Shown here one piece after another: positions 12,008 through 21,934 of a stretch of 64,000 nucleotides of DNA. Source of the stretch: Sipunculus nudus (lineage: Eukaryota; Annelida; Sipuncula; Golfingiida; Sipunculidae); contig CM049317.1 of the NCBI GenBank assembly GCA_026874595.1, positions 72,873,618-72,937,617 on the forward strand, in the 5' to 3' direction. A model generated the notes under the pieces. The model saw only the letters and a list, made by a program, of their open reading frames with translations, was not told the DNA's origin and searched no databases. The position numbers and the translations under genes were made by a program. How positions within the stretch are numbered: the first letter of the stretch is position 1; every line of letters starts with the position of its first letter.

Positions 12008-12265
12008 TTTATTTTTTTTTTCTCAGGCACCCCGCGCGTCAATTTTGACCCCATCAAAAATTTTATTTTTAATTTCATAGAAACTTACCAATTTTTAGCT
12101 CCAGCCGCTAGGACTTTTCTTGCAATAAGATAAAATAATACAATTTTGGTAAGATATCCTCTGTTATGTAGTGTTTTAACCTGTTTCGCAAATTAATTAT
12201 GTTATTATCATGTATTCCCTGATAATTCTTCTTAAAAACTTTCTTTAATTCCTGCTAAACCCTTA
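12008..12265 (+). mobile_element. MITE copy, truncated (same family as 44573-44879)
   Basis: The left end TTCTCAGGCACC is followed by 'GCGTCAATTTTGACCCC', 'AAATTTTAT', 'AGAAACTTACCAATTT' and 'GCTCCAGCCGCT', in the same order and spacing as the complete copy at 44.6 kb. The outermost GGTATG of the left terminus and the right terminus are missing. The element is non-coding. Confidence 0.65.
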
Positions 12266-12346
12266 TCAACCTTAATGGCTTCTGACACGGGTAATCTAGG
12301 TTAAAATCGCCTTAAAAATAACAGAGACTGTGAAAGTAACGTCTAG

Positions 12347-12393
12347 GATGATGATGATGATGATGATAATAATAATAATAATATTTTTATAAC

Positions 12394-12438
<45 letters not shown>
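12347..12438. repeat. Compound (GAT)n-(AAT)n-(ATT)n microsatellite
   Basis: GAT repeats change to AAT repeats, then after a short spacer to a long ATT run. The AAT and ATT arms are complementary, so the tract can fold into a hairpin. Confidence 0.9.
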
Positions 12439-12439
<1 letters not shown>

Positions 12440-13015
12440 AAATAAATGTACATAAAGCCATACTAAAAATCCTATCGCTCATGGCGCTTAAAATCAAGTA
12501 AAACATTAAAAAAAAAACAGTACGTTATAACTGCGCAAGTAACTCAGTACATAAAACTGTCACTCATATAGAGCTTCACCTGGATTGTCCTTGGACTACT
12601 TTCTCGTGCCATTACGAACCCTGACAGGCTTCTTTCTTTTGCAGTTTCCAATCACCTGCCATTTTGGGTACACACTGTAATCCGGATGTCACAAGACTTG
12701 TCACGGAGATGAAAATGCATGAGTATGACTCTGCAGGTGTATCAAAATGAACACATTCTGAAAATACCGAATATTATGGAATGGTTACAAAAACGAGTAT
12801 ATTCAACAGACGTATATAGGTTACAAAAGGCGAGGACAGAGAAAACTGTTGCGATGATATCTGCTCAAAATAAAATAATTTCAAGTGAAAGTCAATCTTA
12901 AGAATTTGCAGCCATATAGACAATTCGATTAACATATTTATTCTTCTTACAACCAATTCTAGGGGCGCTCTAACTGGGTCCCTAGCCTCCGGTCCTCTTT
13001 ATCCCCCAATTTTCA
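12440..13015. other. Intergenic, no gene recognised
   Basis: A short open frame (12719-12901) has no recognisable domain. Nothing else is supported. Confidence 0.45.
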
Positions 13016-13323
13016 CCGGCATGATAGGATACATGGGAAAATAAGCGCCCCGGGGGTTACGAGGTATACTAAGTACTCGGCCATCTTTACATCGTAAGTC
13101 GTATTCACCGCCCCCGTTAGGGAAAGTAACGACAGTAATAATGTATGATTGGGCCCGGGACTTCAATCGTATAGAAATCGGACTCATAATAGTATATATA
13201 TCTCCCTGTGTAATAAGGTACCGGTTCACCAGGGACCTGGCTTTTAGACACGTATAGGTAAACTATCTCGGAGGGGGGAACTGTCAGGACAGGCATTAGA
13301 TAATCCTGTGGGGGAAAGAACAC
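12999..13323 (-). CDS. Uncertain open frames in copy 1 of the duplicated segment
   Basis: Two overlapping frames are open on the minus strand. Frame A (13323-13117) follows a good splice-acceptor-like TTTCCCCCACAG and reads DYLMPVLTVPPSEIVYLYV, ending in tyrosine-rich sequence. Frame B (13229-12999, no ATG, first codon GTG) contains SPISIRLKSRAQSYIITVV and GGGEYDLRCKDGRV. I recognise no domain. One frame, a frameshifted join of both, or neither may once have been coding. Confidence 0.2.
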
Positions 13324-14220
13324 TTTGATGAAGGGGAGAGTCGTTTCACTTTAAAGGTACTGTTTACATTCTATCGTCCTTTATCCATTAAACCTGGATG
13401 CCCGAAATTATACGTTTTTAAACATAGGCATTTCTATATTTTTCGGTTGTGTCGATGGTATGTAGCTTTTCTGCTTTTCTGACTGTTCCTCTTAGGCTCA
13501 TTCAACTAACATGACTCATGGTAAAAATTTTCCTTCTAACATATAGATCACCTAATCGTTTTTAAAAAAAATCTGAAATGCATTTTTCCTAGAGTTATAT
13601 TCTGTAAGAAAGAGGGAACCGACATGTCAGGATACATGGGCAAATAAGCGCCCCGGGGATTACGAGGTATACTAAGTACTCGGCCATCTTTACATCGTAA
13701 GTCGTATTCACCGCCCCCGTTAGGGAAAGTAACGACAGTAATAATGTATGATTGGGCCCGGGACTTCAATCGTATAGAAATCGGACTCATAATAGTATAT
13801 ATATCTCCCAGTGTAATAAGGTACCGGTTCACCAGGGACCTGGTTTTTGGACACGTATAGGTAAACGATCTCGGAGGGGGACCTGTTCAGACAGGCATTA
13901 GATAATCCTGTGGGGGAGATAACACTTTGAAGAAGGGGAGAGTCGTTTCACTTTAAAGGTACCGTTTACATTCTATCGTCTTTTATCCATTAAACCTGGA
14001 TGCCCGAAATTATACGATTTAAAACCTAGGCATTTCTATATTTTTCGGTTGTGTCGATGGTATGTAGCTTTTCTGCTTTTCTGACTGTTCCTCTTAGGTT
14101 CCATTCAACTCACATGACTCAAGGTAAAAATTTTCCTTCTTATATAAAGATTATCTAATCGTTTTAAAAAAATCTTAAATGCATTTTTCCTAGAGTTATA
14201 TTATGTAAGAAAGAGGGAAA
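13020..14220. repeat. 602-bp segment duplicated in tandem
   Basis: Two direct copies, about 13020-13618 and 13623-14220, align along almost their whole length with an offset of about 602 bp and only scattered differences. Examples of shared blocks are ATAAGCGCCCCGGGG at 13041 and 13644, and the end block AAGAAAGAGGGAA near 13607 and 14208. The copies include a stretch with protein-like open frames on the minus strand (described separately) and flanking sequence that is equally conserved, so this is a recent segmental duplication rather than selection on a coding part alone. Confidence 0.9.
13548..13930 (-). pseudogene. Uncertain open frames in copy 2 of the duplicated segment
   Basis: Frame B is nearly identical to copy 1 over its shared part (SPISIRLKSRAQSYIITVV present) but runs on to a different C-terminus. 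Frame A is broken: a one-base difference changes GTCCTGACA to GTCTGAACA and creates an in-frame stop just after the acceptor-like CCCCCACAG. If frame A was the functional reading, copy 2 is a pseudogene. Confidence 0.2.
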
Positions 14221-14259
14221 TTGTTGGATTAAGTATGATCTAAAAGTAAAATATTTAGT

Positions 14260-14262
<3 letters not shown>

Positions 14263-14299
<37 letters not shown>
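14263..14299. repeat. (TA)n microsatellite
   Basis: A TA run is read directly, immediately downstream of the second copy of the 602-bp duplication. Confidence 0.95.
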
Positions 14300-14304
<5 letters not shown>

Positions 14305-14491
14305 TAATAATTATAATAACAAGTGCAAGATGTAATCATGACATAGTCGCCAGCGTTTGCTCTCTGAATTTCGTACACGCATTTCTCTTTTTTTTCTCCT
14401 TTGACGAGATATGGTGCAAGATTTTTGGCAAAACTTTTAGTTTCATTTTGTCTGGCTAGCCATAAGCTAAGCAATGATGAAAACTAGACCT

Positions 14492-14683
14492 CTATAGCTT
14501 AAATATTGACAAAGATAAACAAGATAATATTACCCTGCTCCTACAAACAACATTTTCAAGCCTCCAGAAACCTGATTTCAGGCCACAGTCAAATAGGTAT
14601 TGGCATCCTTCATCTCCACAAAACTCATCACACACAGCTGGTTTGGGTAAAATTGTAATCCATTTACACCCACTGGACGGCAT
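14492..14683 (-). other. Short cysteine-rich open frame, function unknown
   Basis: The minus-strand frame includes CKWITILPKP, then a cysteine cluster CDEFCGDEGC and a further cysteine in LFDCGLKSGFW, with six cysteines in the first 50 residues. This could be one exon of a secreted cysteine-rich protein or a decayed remnant. The frame opens with an ATG, but there is no signal peptide, no neighbouring exon is recognisable and no domain can be named. Confidence 0.2.
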
Positions 14684-14689
14684 GTCAAA

Positions 14690-15330
14690 ACATTTAGCTC
14701 AACTCCTTTAGAAACAAAATTTAGACCACATTAAAATTCTAAATCTGGTCATATTGGTTTAAGCAGAAATCAATTTTTTTCATCTCAAATCTGAAATAGC
14801 GGACATAGAACATTGGTTGGTTGGTTCTTGTATGATTTTATTCAATTTTCAATCAATATGCAGAAGCAAAACACGACATTTTATTTTACTTCAATATACA
14901 CCGAAAATCAAACAACTAAGGACAAGTGAACAGGCCACCATACATATCTTAAGTATAGGAAAACAGCAAGGGTTGTTTACATTGAGGAAACGTGCCAACC
15001 AGGTGGATGGCGCTGGTCTGTGAAGCTTACGAAGCAACAATCAAAGAAAGACAATAACAACACAATAGAAGTCTTCTTCATGGACTATCGCACACCCATA
15101 GACCATTGCTCCAACTGTCAAATGTAATGCCCCTGCCGAAATTAACTATCACACACTGCCGCCACTTATGGTCACGGCAAAGGGATGAATTTTCTTTATT
15201 CGAAGAAAAACGATGCGAGATTTGACGAAACTTACAATATAATAACATAATGTGACCAAGAGTGCTAGACGCTATCAACTATGTAAACTATAGGTCTTCA
15301 GCATAAAAATAACAGAATTATAGGCGTTTC
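14690..15330. other. Intergenic, no gene recognised
   Basis: Open frames at 14817-15023 and 15078-15278 have no recognisable domain. Nothing else is supported. Confidence 0.4.
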
Positions 15331-15334
15331 TCTA

Positions 15335-15835
15335 AATGGTCCCATGTTCTCGTTTGACAAGAAATTGTGCGAGATATGTCGAGATATTCACTTTTATCAC
15401 TTAAATTTAGTCAAGTGATTCTTGAACAATGGAAAAGTAAAATCTCTAGCATTAAAATGACCGAGATATAGACATTTGTTCGAAATCTCGAATATTCTCG
15501 TTTGGCGAGAGATTGCACGACATGTGGCAAAATTTGTGTTATTATCATGTTAAGCTTCCAAAATGCTACAAAATGCTAAGTTATAAGTATTTCTGGGAAA
15601 TCTCGTAATTTCTGGTTTGATGGCAAACAGAGCAAGATTCTACGAGACTTGCAATTGAATGACTTACAACTAATGGACTGCTACTTGAAGCCAAAAACTG
15701 GACCTTTCAAGCATAAATATTAACTGAGATAGGAGGAAAAGATACATATTTTTAGATCGCCAAATTTTACCCCAAAATTTGGTAACCATGGTAACGGCAG
15801 CACAAAGTTCCATGTGCTGAGGAATAAGACAATTA
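15335..15835 (-). repeat. Diverged repeats with TCTCGTTTG units and AACCATGG core
   Basis: Imperfect units starting TTCTCGTTTGACAAGAAATTG (about 15348), TTCTCGTTTGGCGAGAGATTG (about 15493) and a decayed third (about 15605) give a period of about 115-145 bp. The distal part ends with GGTAACCATGGTAACGGC (about 15781-15798), which matches the inverted copy at 8.0-8.3 kb. No coding potential is seen. Confidence 0.5.
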
Positions 15836-15849
15836 TCCTAGTTTTCATG

Positions 15850-16970
15850 TGGTTATTTGTTTGAATCCGAAGATAACTAACGATCACTAAAACAATCAAC
15901 TATTTTGAGGATAACGGATCTATTATCCCTTAGAAGGCCGCAACCTCTCCGCACTGAGGATTAAAGGTACTCGTTTTACATTCACTAATAAGCTCACAAA
16001 CAAGCAATATTATTGATTTGGATCACAAACGAGCCAAGAATTAAGCAATAAATTTCAAGAGCAATCTTTGGATTTTTCAGTGATTTTATCAAAAGTAAAA
16101 GTTGGAGATCTTATAGCTTCAATAAATAATTCCCTTATTACAATATTCGAAATTGGTTGATATGGTTTTGATATACTTTTATACTCTCTAAACGAGAAAT
16201 GTTACGCAAGTAACCGATTCAATACCACATGTCAAATTACCCGACAAACATGTGCAAAATTGCAAAAAAAAAATATATAAACCCAAAAGACGGCTAATTG
16301 TATTTCTTTCACCAACTGTCTACATAAAGCCACTTCACGATTCAGTTATAGTACCGCCCCTGAGGTATCCGAATACTGAAGTGGAACTTTTAGTGATAAT
16401 TGGGAGAAAATGCATTTTTCACCCTGCAGCTATCTTCTACATCTATTTTCATATTTAGGAAACAGAAATTACCCTGAGGTACGCACGCCTCAATTATTGT
16501 CACAGCAATATAACGGCGTTGTGTTGAAGAGAGCGGCCGGAGGTAAAATATCCAGTTATGGAAAATATTCAATAGAAAGTAGATATGTTGCCGTGTCATC
16601 ACAAGGACATACCGTCTCTAAGAAATTCAGACTTTGTTTTAAAAACACCTGAATATTGCCTAAGGGCAAAACGTCTCGAGGTCTATGATATGAATAATTG
16701 TTCGAGCATCAGTTTCTGGATGGCCCTTAAGTTTTGATTATCTGTCATATATAAAATGTTACAATGCTGCTTGTAACGTTTATTCTCCATCCACAGATCA
16801 TGATGGAATGCAACTGCAGATAAAATTTATATACAAAGTAAATGTATGGACAGGCATACACCCACACAAAAATACATAGGTAAACATAATATTTATTTCC
16901 ATGTCGAAGAACATTTAAAGAAGTACAATTACTTCATTAATTTCAGTTTAACATAAGGTCACAGCAGGGG
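15850..16970. other. Intergenic, no gene recognised
   Basis: Open frames at 16252-16458 and 16410-16652 overlap in different frames and show no domain. The sequence is AT-rich. Confidence 0.45.
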
Positions 16971-18471
16971 CGGATCCAGGATGATGTAACTCGGGGGGCG
17001 GGCTAACAGACCTTGGGATGAAACTTGCGACTTAGGAATTCATTAAAGGCAACAATTACACTTGTTAAATGTAGAGTATGACTTAACAAAATGTAACCAT
17101 GTTTAATGCTTGTTATATCTTGAACTGTTTTATTCATACAGTAATGAGGAAGTTGTAAGCAAAGTTTTATGATAAACATTTTTCTGTAAGCAAGTCTAAG
17201 ACGAGCATATTTCTTTATTGGTACAGAGTTCAAGCATCCAAAAAATGTTTTCCAGGATCATTCTCCCTTTTGTTCCGCAGGGAAAATCTGTTGATAAGTT
17301 GATCAACATTCAGACGGAGAACTCAATCGCGATGGCACAGCATCAGTGCATATCGTCACCAATGGCTGACCTTAAGTAGGTTTTCAGGCGACGGAGCTGG
17401 CTGAAACTACTTTCGGATTCAGCACTGGTAACTGAAAAAAACACTGCGAGGATTTGCAAAGTTTGGATAACAAACCTGTTTACAGGCAACAAAGCACCTT
17501 GTACTGTGCTCACGTCTTTAGCTGCAGGATCTGTTTGCTTTCCATTCCGTGTTCCAGAGGTGGAGTTCTTGGTCCAAGTAACCTGCGTCTGGGAGGTCAT
17601 GCATAAAGTAGTGTAGGTCACTTGTTGTTGCGGACTGTTTCGCCATCATCTTTGGAATCAGTTTCATGGCCAACAATGCCTGTTTTTTCATTGTAGTAAA
17701 TCGTCTGTCGAATTCTGCCAGAACCTGATCTATGAGAAGAGCAACGTGACATCAAGTTTGAAATATTCCTCTGGGCAGCTTGCAGGCACGTTTGAACGCA
17801 GTGTTTGCCGCCGTACAATTCTTGGCATAGATGGTTGGACATTAACCTTACTGGCAACTGCATAGGCCTCCTCAAACAACTGCTTGTGGTAGTCATCAAT
17901 CTCGTTTAGGGTCGACTGTACAGTGTTGACCATAACAAAGCCGCTTACGACGTCCATGTCTCGTCCCTGTAATTGTGTTGATAGAGATTTTAAGTACCCA
18001 AGCACTTTATTTGCAGTGACCAGTGCAAAGATAAAATCAAACTTTGTGATGCCATTCAAGAAACTGTTGGCATCTGCGGCAGATTGTCCGTTGAACTGTC
18101 CACTTAGACTGATTTCCTGCAGTTCCATCACTATAGCTTCAAACAAATCAAGAAAAACTTCAAAAGCAACATGCCTTTCCACCCATCGGGTCTTCCAAAG
18201 CTGCATGAGTTTCCTCCGCTGAGGTGCCTGTGGACCTAACTCTTTCAGCAGATCATCTACCTGCTCAAATAAGCATTTTTCACGTTTACACGAGAAGTCG
18301 AGGAATCTTACAACTTCATGGGCTGTTGCCATCATGTTACGGATGCTGCTGACCTCATGGCATCCAGCAACAATTACTAGATTGAGCTGATGGTTAGCAC
18401 ACATGAAATGCAGAGCCCTTGGATAAAACCTCTCAATTCGAGGACCAGTTCCTTTGCATTTGCCAGTCATA

Positions 18472-18512
18472 TTTCCCGCTCCATCATAACATTGGCCTCG
18501 AATGTTGATAGG
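18472..18512. repeat. 41-bp direct repeat, copy 1
   Basis: This 41-bp segment recurs at 18810-18850 with three transitions. Both copies encode the same transposase residues (INIRGQCYDG type), so one duplicated stretch of transposase coding sequence flanks the inserted DNA at 18513-18809. Confidence 0.9.
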
Positions 18513-18809
18513 CAGTGGCGGATCCGGATGGGGAGCTTTGGGAGCTGAAGCCCCCCCCCCAAAAAAAAAAACCCAGATAGATCAAGTTACCATTTGCTAC
18601 CATCCATATATCTGAGAGATATGTATTGCTTCAGTGAATTATTGTATTATTCTTATGATTGCTTTAATTGCTTCCTTTTCCCCCGGTTGTTCTCCTAATT
18701 TCGATTGTTCTCTATTACCCCAGCATATTTGTATCTGTCTGGTAAGAAACTCAGTCGTGTGCAAACACCTGTTGAGGGGTAAACAACACAATAATGCGTA
18801 TTCACTTAG
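18513..18809 (+). mobile_element. Inverted partial copy of a hAT 5' end inside the transposase
   Basis: It begins exactly at CAGTGGCGGATCCGG, continues GGGGAGCTTTGGGAGCTGAAG and a poly-C tract, and then matches the reverse complement of 21.62-21.89 kb at about 90 percent by eye (for example ATATGTATTGCTTCAGTGAA). Similarity stops at about 18807 (GCGTATTCACTT), so only one terminus is present. It is inverted relative to the host element. Confidence 0.85.
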
Positions 18810-18850
18810 TTTCCCACTCCATCATAACATTGGCCCCGAATGTTGACAGG
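18810..18850. repeat. 41-bp direct repeat, copy 2
   Basis: Partner of the 18472-18512 repeat with three mismatches. A 41-bp flank is far longer than the 8-bp target duplication that hAT transposition makes. Confidence 0.9.
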
Positions 18851-20344
18851 ATCAAGCCCGATTCTCTCAACAAATTCAAGGTAACATCTGACAGATGCTC
18901 ACCAGTGGTATCACCTGTGGTATCAATGTATCCCACGAAACATTCTTAAATCGAACTGTGCTTGTCCACGTAGCGCACAACCAGTGTCATTTATTCCTGG
19001 TTGGATATATCTTGGAGCTCATCTGCACTTATGCTAAAGACTTTTGAGCCTTCTTGTATAATTTCGGACAAAATTTCACATCCGATCAGCTGTATAAGTT
19101 CATTCTTGATGGTTTTACTTTTGTATGTAGCATTTTTTTTACCTCCCCTGAAATGTTCTTCCAGGACATTGTCTCCACATTCTATTCTGAAGTTCAGCAG
19201 AGACTGAAAGTTCCCTGGATTATGATCTGGTTGGTCCGTGTACCTCGCGTCATCTCGATGACCCCTGAAGGGAAAGCCTGCATACCAAGGAATAACACAG
19301 TTTTGATAACAGATCTTATTGCTGCAGTGTTCTTTTGAATTTGCCTTTCTCTTTATTTGACTACGGACATACATTTTCCTTGCAACCTGTCCTCTGAAGC
19401 TGTTAAATTTTGCCAAAGCGTCTTTGTGTTTCTCATACCCTGTGTTACCTTTGGTTTTATCCTGTCGTATCCTAAGAAAGTGACGTCTATATTTAGCGAT
19501 TGCATCCTTCCAGTTACGCAATCCAGGTGAGACTAGGTGAGATACAGAGCCTGATGGGCCTGCAGTACTGAACAACAAACATGGCAGACAATATGAAGCA
19601 TCTTCAGATGGGCTATACACCAGACCTTTGAACTGAGTAAGCCATCGTAAGTTAAAGGACCTCATTTGTTTCCCATATTACTGCGATGGAAATTTGTAAT
19701 CTTGACCAGGTACAAACACGTGCTCGATTAATTCCATCTTTTGACTAGCAGACAGGTTCTGGGCTGTTTTGCATGACATGCAATATCATATATCTGTACA
19801 AAAGGCGTCGGATGGGAAGATGAGCAAGGCAAGGAAGGAGGAACTGTTGCTGGATTTTCTTCTTTGCACACAGATTTACTAGGCTCAGGGCTGGTGGAAC
19901 ATGGCACATCGGAACCTAAATGTCTACAGGTCGATGATTAGTAGGGCGTATTGCTGAACTATTTTCAAAATGGATGGAGGGTTCCATCTACAGGGGCTTA
20001 CTTGTGAGTCCTTTCAAATGAACTGAAAAGGTCAACATTAATTGCAAATTATATCGTTTACTAGATGTGGTCGGACAATGGTCCTGAGAGGGCCACGCAT
20101 TTCCAGGAGTGGTGGGCTAGTTTACATACGGGTAAAAAGTGTATTTTATAGCTTCTGTCATTCACCACCAAAATTGGTGAGAACTGATGCTGCCGAATTA
20201 ACATATATAATGTCAAAAGTCCTTAATATGGCCCCATCTACAGGTTATAACCACATTAATAATATGTATGTAAAATTATGTGAAGAAAGCTGCAGGGGTT
20301 TTGGAGATATTCTGTGAAATAAGGGGTTGATCGAAGACACGGAG

Positions 20345-20735
20345 GGACGTACAAATAGACCGGACCATTAAAGTGGTCCCATATTGGAATTCCGACAGGT
20401 CAGTGATTTAATAGGTCTGGAGCCCTCATATGTACCAATCATCCCTGTGAATTTGGGAAAGCTGAAGCATGTTGTTGTTGAGAAATCGCGCGCAAAAGAA
20501 ATCCGCGATTCGGCTGTGGTGGCCATATTGGAAATCCGACAGGTCCGTAATTCAATAGGTCTGTAGCCCTTGTAAATACCAATCATCCCTGTGAATTTGG
20601 GAAAGCTGAATTTTGTTGTTGTTGAGTTATCGCACGCGAAAGAAAAGTGTCACTGACGGAAGGATGGAAGTACGGATGGACGTACTGACACATTGATCAC
20701 TATAGGGCACCGCTTGTCAAGCGGGGCCCTGATAA
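20345..20735 (-). mobile_element. Dispersed repeat family 2 with two 144-bp core units
   Basis: Two tandem units start at CCATATTGGAA (20379 and 20523). Both contain CCAATCATCCCTGTGAATT and GGGAAAGCTGAA followed by TTGTTGTTGAG. The plus-strand right side ends with GATCACTATAGGGCACCGCT and AAGCGGGGCCCTGAT (about 20696-20733). The same terminus recurs in the other orientation at 34774-34820, so this is a dispersed element. It lies inside the hAT element and is therefore probably younger than it. The central tandem unit of about 144 bp is comparable with the 'pearl' class of bivalve elements; this comparison is from memory. Confidence 0.55.
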
Positions 20736-21119
20736 GAGTGGATCAGTGTTTATAATTATTTTTACATATGAAGGAAAATGATGTGATATAATTTATAAAC
20801 GAGCTCATCCTTAATCAAATCCATCCGCCCCTATTAAATTGCTCTGAATAATTCAGTATATCTGTATATTTATTTTATGAATCATTTTATTATTATTTAA
20901 GAATTACAAATGACATTTCAGTATACAATACACGACTTTGAGATCGATGGCTAGGGCCTACCTGAAGTCAGTGCTATGCACTAGACGATGGCATATATGG
21001 CGGATAGATTTGCGATTTTTCTTGAACTAGCAAACATTGGTATCACGACAAATCTACAGTGATAACTGCCAGGTTATAAGGGCCAAATTAATACACAATA
21101 AATGAGGTAAAATATAATA

Positions 21120-21326
21120 TTAAATATAATACTGGATCGTTTCCACATCCGGAGGGGGCAGGGCCCGGGGAAATATCTTGTATCTCCCAGCATGTATGCG
21201 GGTACGGGCAAGCTGAAATACACCTTTATACCTTTGCTGCGAACAATACAAACCATCATCCGTGTCTTCTGATTTGTTGCATTTGGAGAAAAACTGATCA
21301 ATAGTTGACCGGACGCGCTTAGACAT
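21120..21326 (-). pseudogene. Probable N-terminal exon of the hAT transposase
   Basis: The minus-strand frame starts with ATG and reads MSKRVRSTIDQFFSKCNKS, which has the character of the N-termini of ZMYM-type hAT transposases (basic start, then a phenylalanine-containing block). It lies upstream of the main transposase and downstream of the element's 5' region, in the same orientation. The exon boundary is unclear; possible donors lie before the in-frame stop. The link to the main exon is inferred from position and orientation. Confidence 0.5.
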
Positions 21327-21866
21327 GGTGTCAGCATGAAGAGAACGTTCTAAATGACCAAATTCAGCCGATACACACTATAGCTGGTGACGGGCCGGGC
21401 TTGAGAAATGTTCAGCCCTGTCGTTGCTTTGTAACAATTTTATGCAAATAACTACGCGCCTGAATTCCTATGCGCGATACAATGAAACAGCTTTCAGTGA
21501 GTAACCTTTCAGCCCTTGTGTAATTTCCATTAATTCTTACGTTTTCTAAACAAAAAAGTATGCGCAAAAAGAAAGAAACGGTATCCATATAAAAAGAACA
21601 CTGAACTAAAAAAGAATGTTTATTGTGATTCATGGCAAGTGAATACGCATAAATGTATTGTTTACCCCTCCACAGATGTTTGCACTCGACTGAGTTTCTT
21701 ACAAGACAGATACAAACATGCTGGGGAAATAGGGAACAATCGAAAAAAAGGGGAACAACCGTGGAAAAAGGAAGCAATTAAAGCAATCATAAGAATAATA
21801 CAATAATTCACTGAAGCAATACATATCTCTTAGATATATGGATGGTAGCAAGTGGTAACTTTTTTC

Positions 21867-21888
21867 GGGGGGGGGGGGGGGGGGGGGG
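21867..21888. repeat. poly-G tract
   Basis: Twenty-two consecutive G residues. The matching position of the inverted copy at 18550 is a C tract, so this run belongs to the hAT terminus. Confidence 0.95.
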
Positions 21889-21934
21889 CTCAGCCCCAAA
21901 AGCTCCCCCTTCTCACACTATTTTCACTGTACCT

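Larger units (their letters stand above)
17240..19930 (-). pseudogene. hAT transposase, main part (TTF zinc finger, DUF4371, hAT dimerisation)
   Basis: In minus-strand order: a Ser/Pro-rich linker (19930-19760); a TTF/ZMYM-type zinc-finger region with RSFNLRWL and DASYCLPCLLF; the DUF4371 (RNase H-like) part with FRGHRDD, NATYKSKTIKNELIQLIG and FSISADELQDISN; QCYDGAGNMTGK; then CANHQLNLVI; and finally the C-terminal hAT dimerisation block SAESESSFSQLRRLKTYLRS. Such proteins cut and paste hAT elements; related host genes are ZMYM1/ZMYM6 and THAP0-like proteins. The gene is broken by a TAA before RSFN, a TAA after ISNQE, frameshifts around 18.9 kb and 17.4-17.6 kb, and a 338-bp insertion/duplication in the catalytic region (18472-18850). 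It is a transposon remnant rather than a host gene. Confidence 0.85.
16975..21929 (-). mobile_element. Decayed hAT transposon (ZMYM/DUF4371 type), nested insertions
   Basis: The left end is a classic hAT-like terminus, CAGGGGCGGATCCAGG (16975-16990). The transposase reads on the minus strand inside. The 5' region (21.93-21.35 kb) is recognised because its sequence recurs at 18513-18809 next to a terminus CAGTGGCGGATCCGG. At 21929 only CAGTG and the following GGGGAGC remain recognisable. A second possible right end, ATAGGGGCGGATGG in reverse complement (20821-20834), is less likely because the N-terminal exon lies outside it. No 8-bp target duplication matches at either end, so an end is lost or the copy is old. 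A dispersed repeat (20345-20735) sits in what is probably the first intron. The element is dead: stops and frameshifts are described under the gene. Confidence 0.7.

Noticed and set aside
20821-20834. Right terminus of the hAT element at ATCCGCCCCTAT
   Set aside because: Similar to the TIR, but the probable N-terminal exon and 5' region lie outside it and no 8-bp duplication matches; kept only as an alternative.
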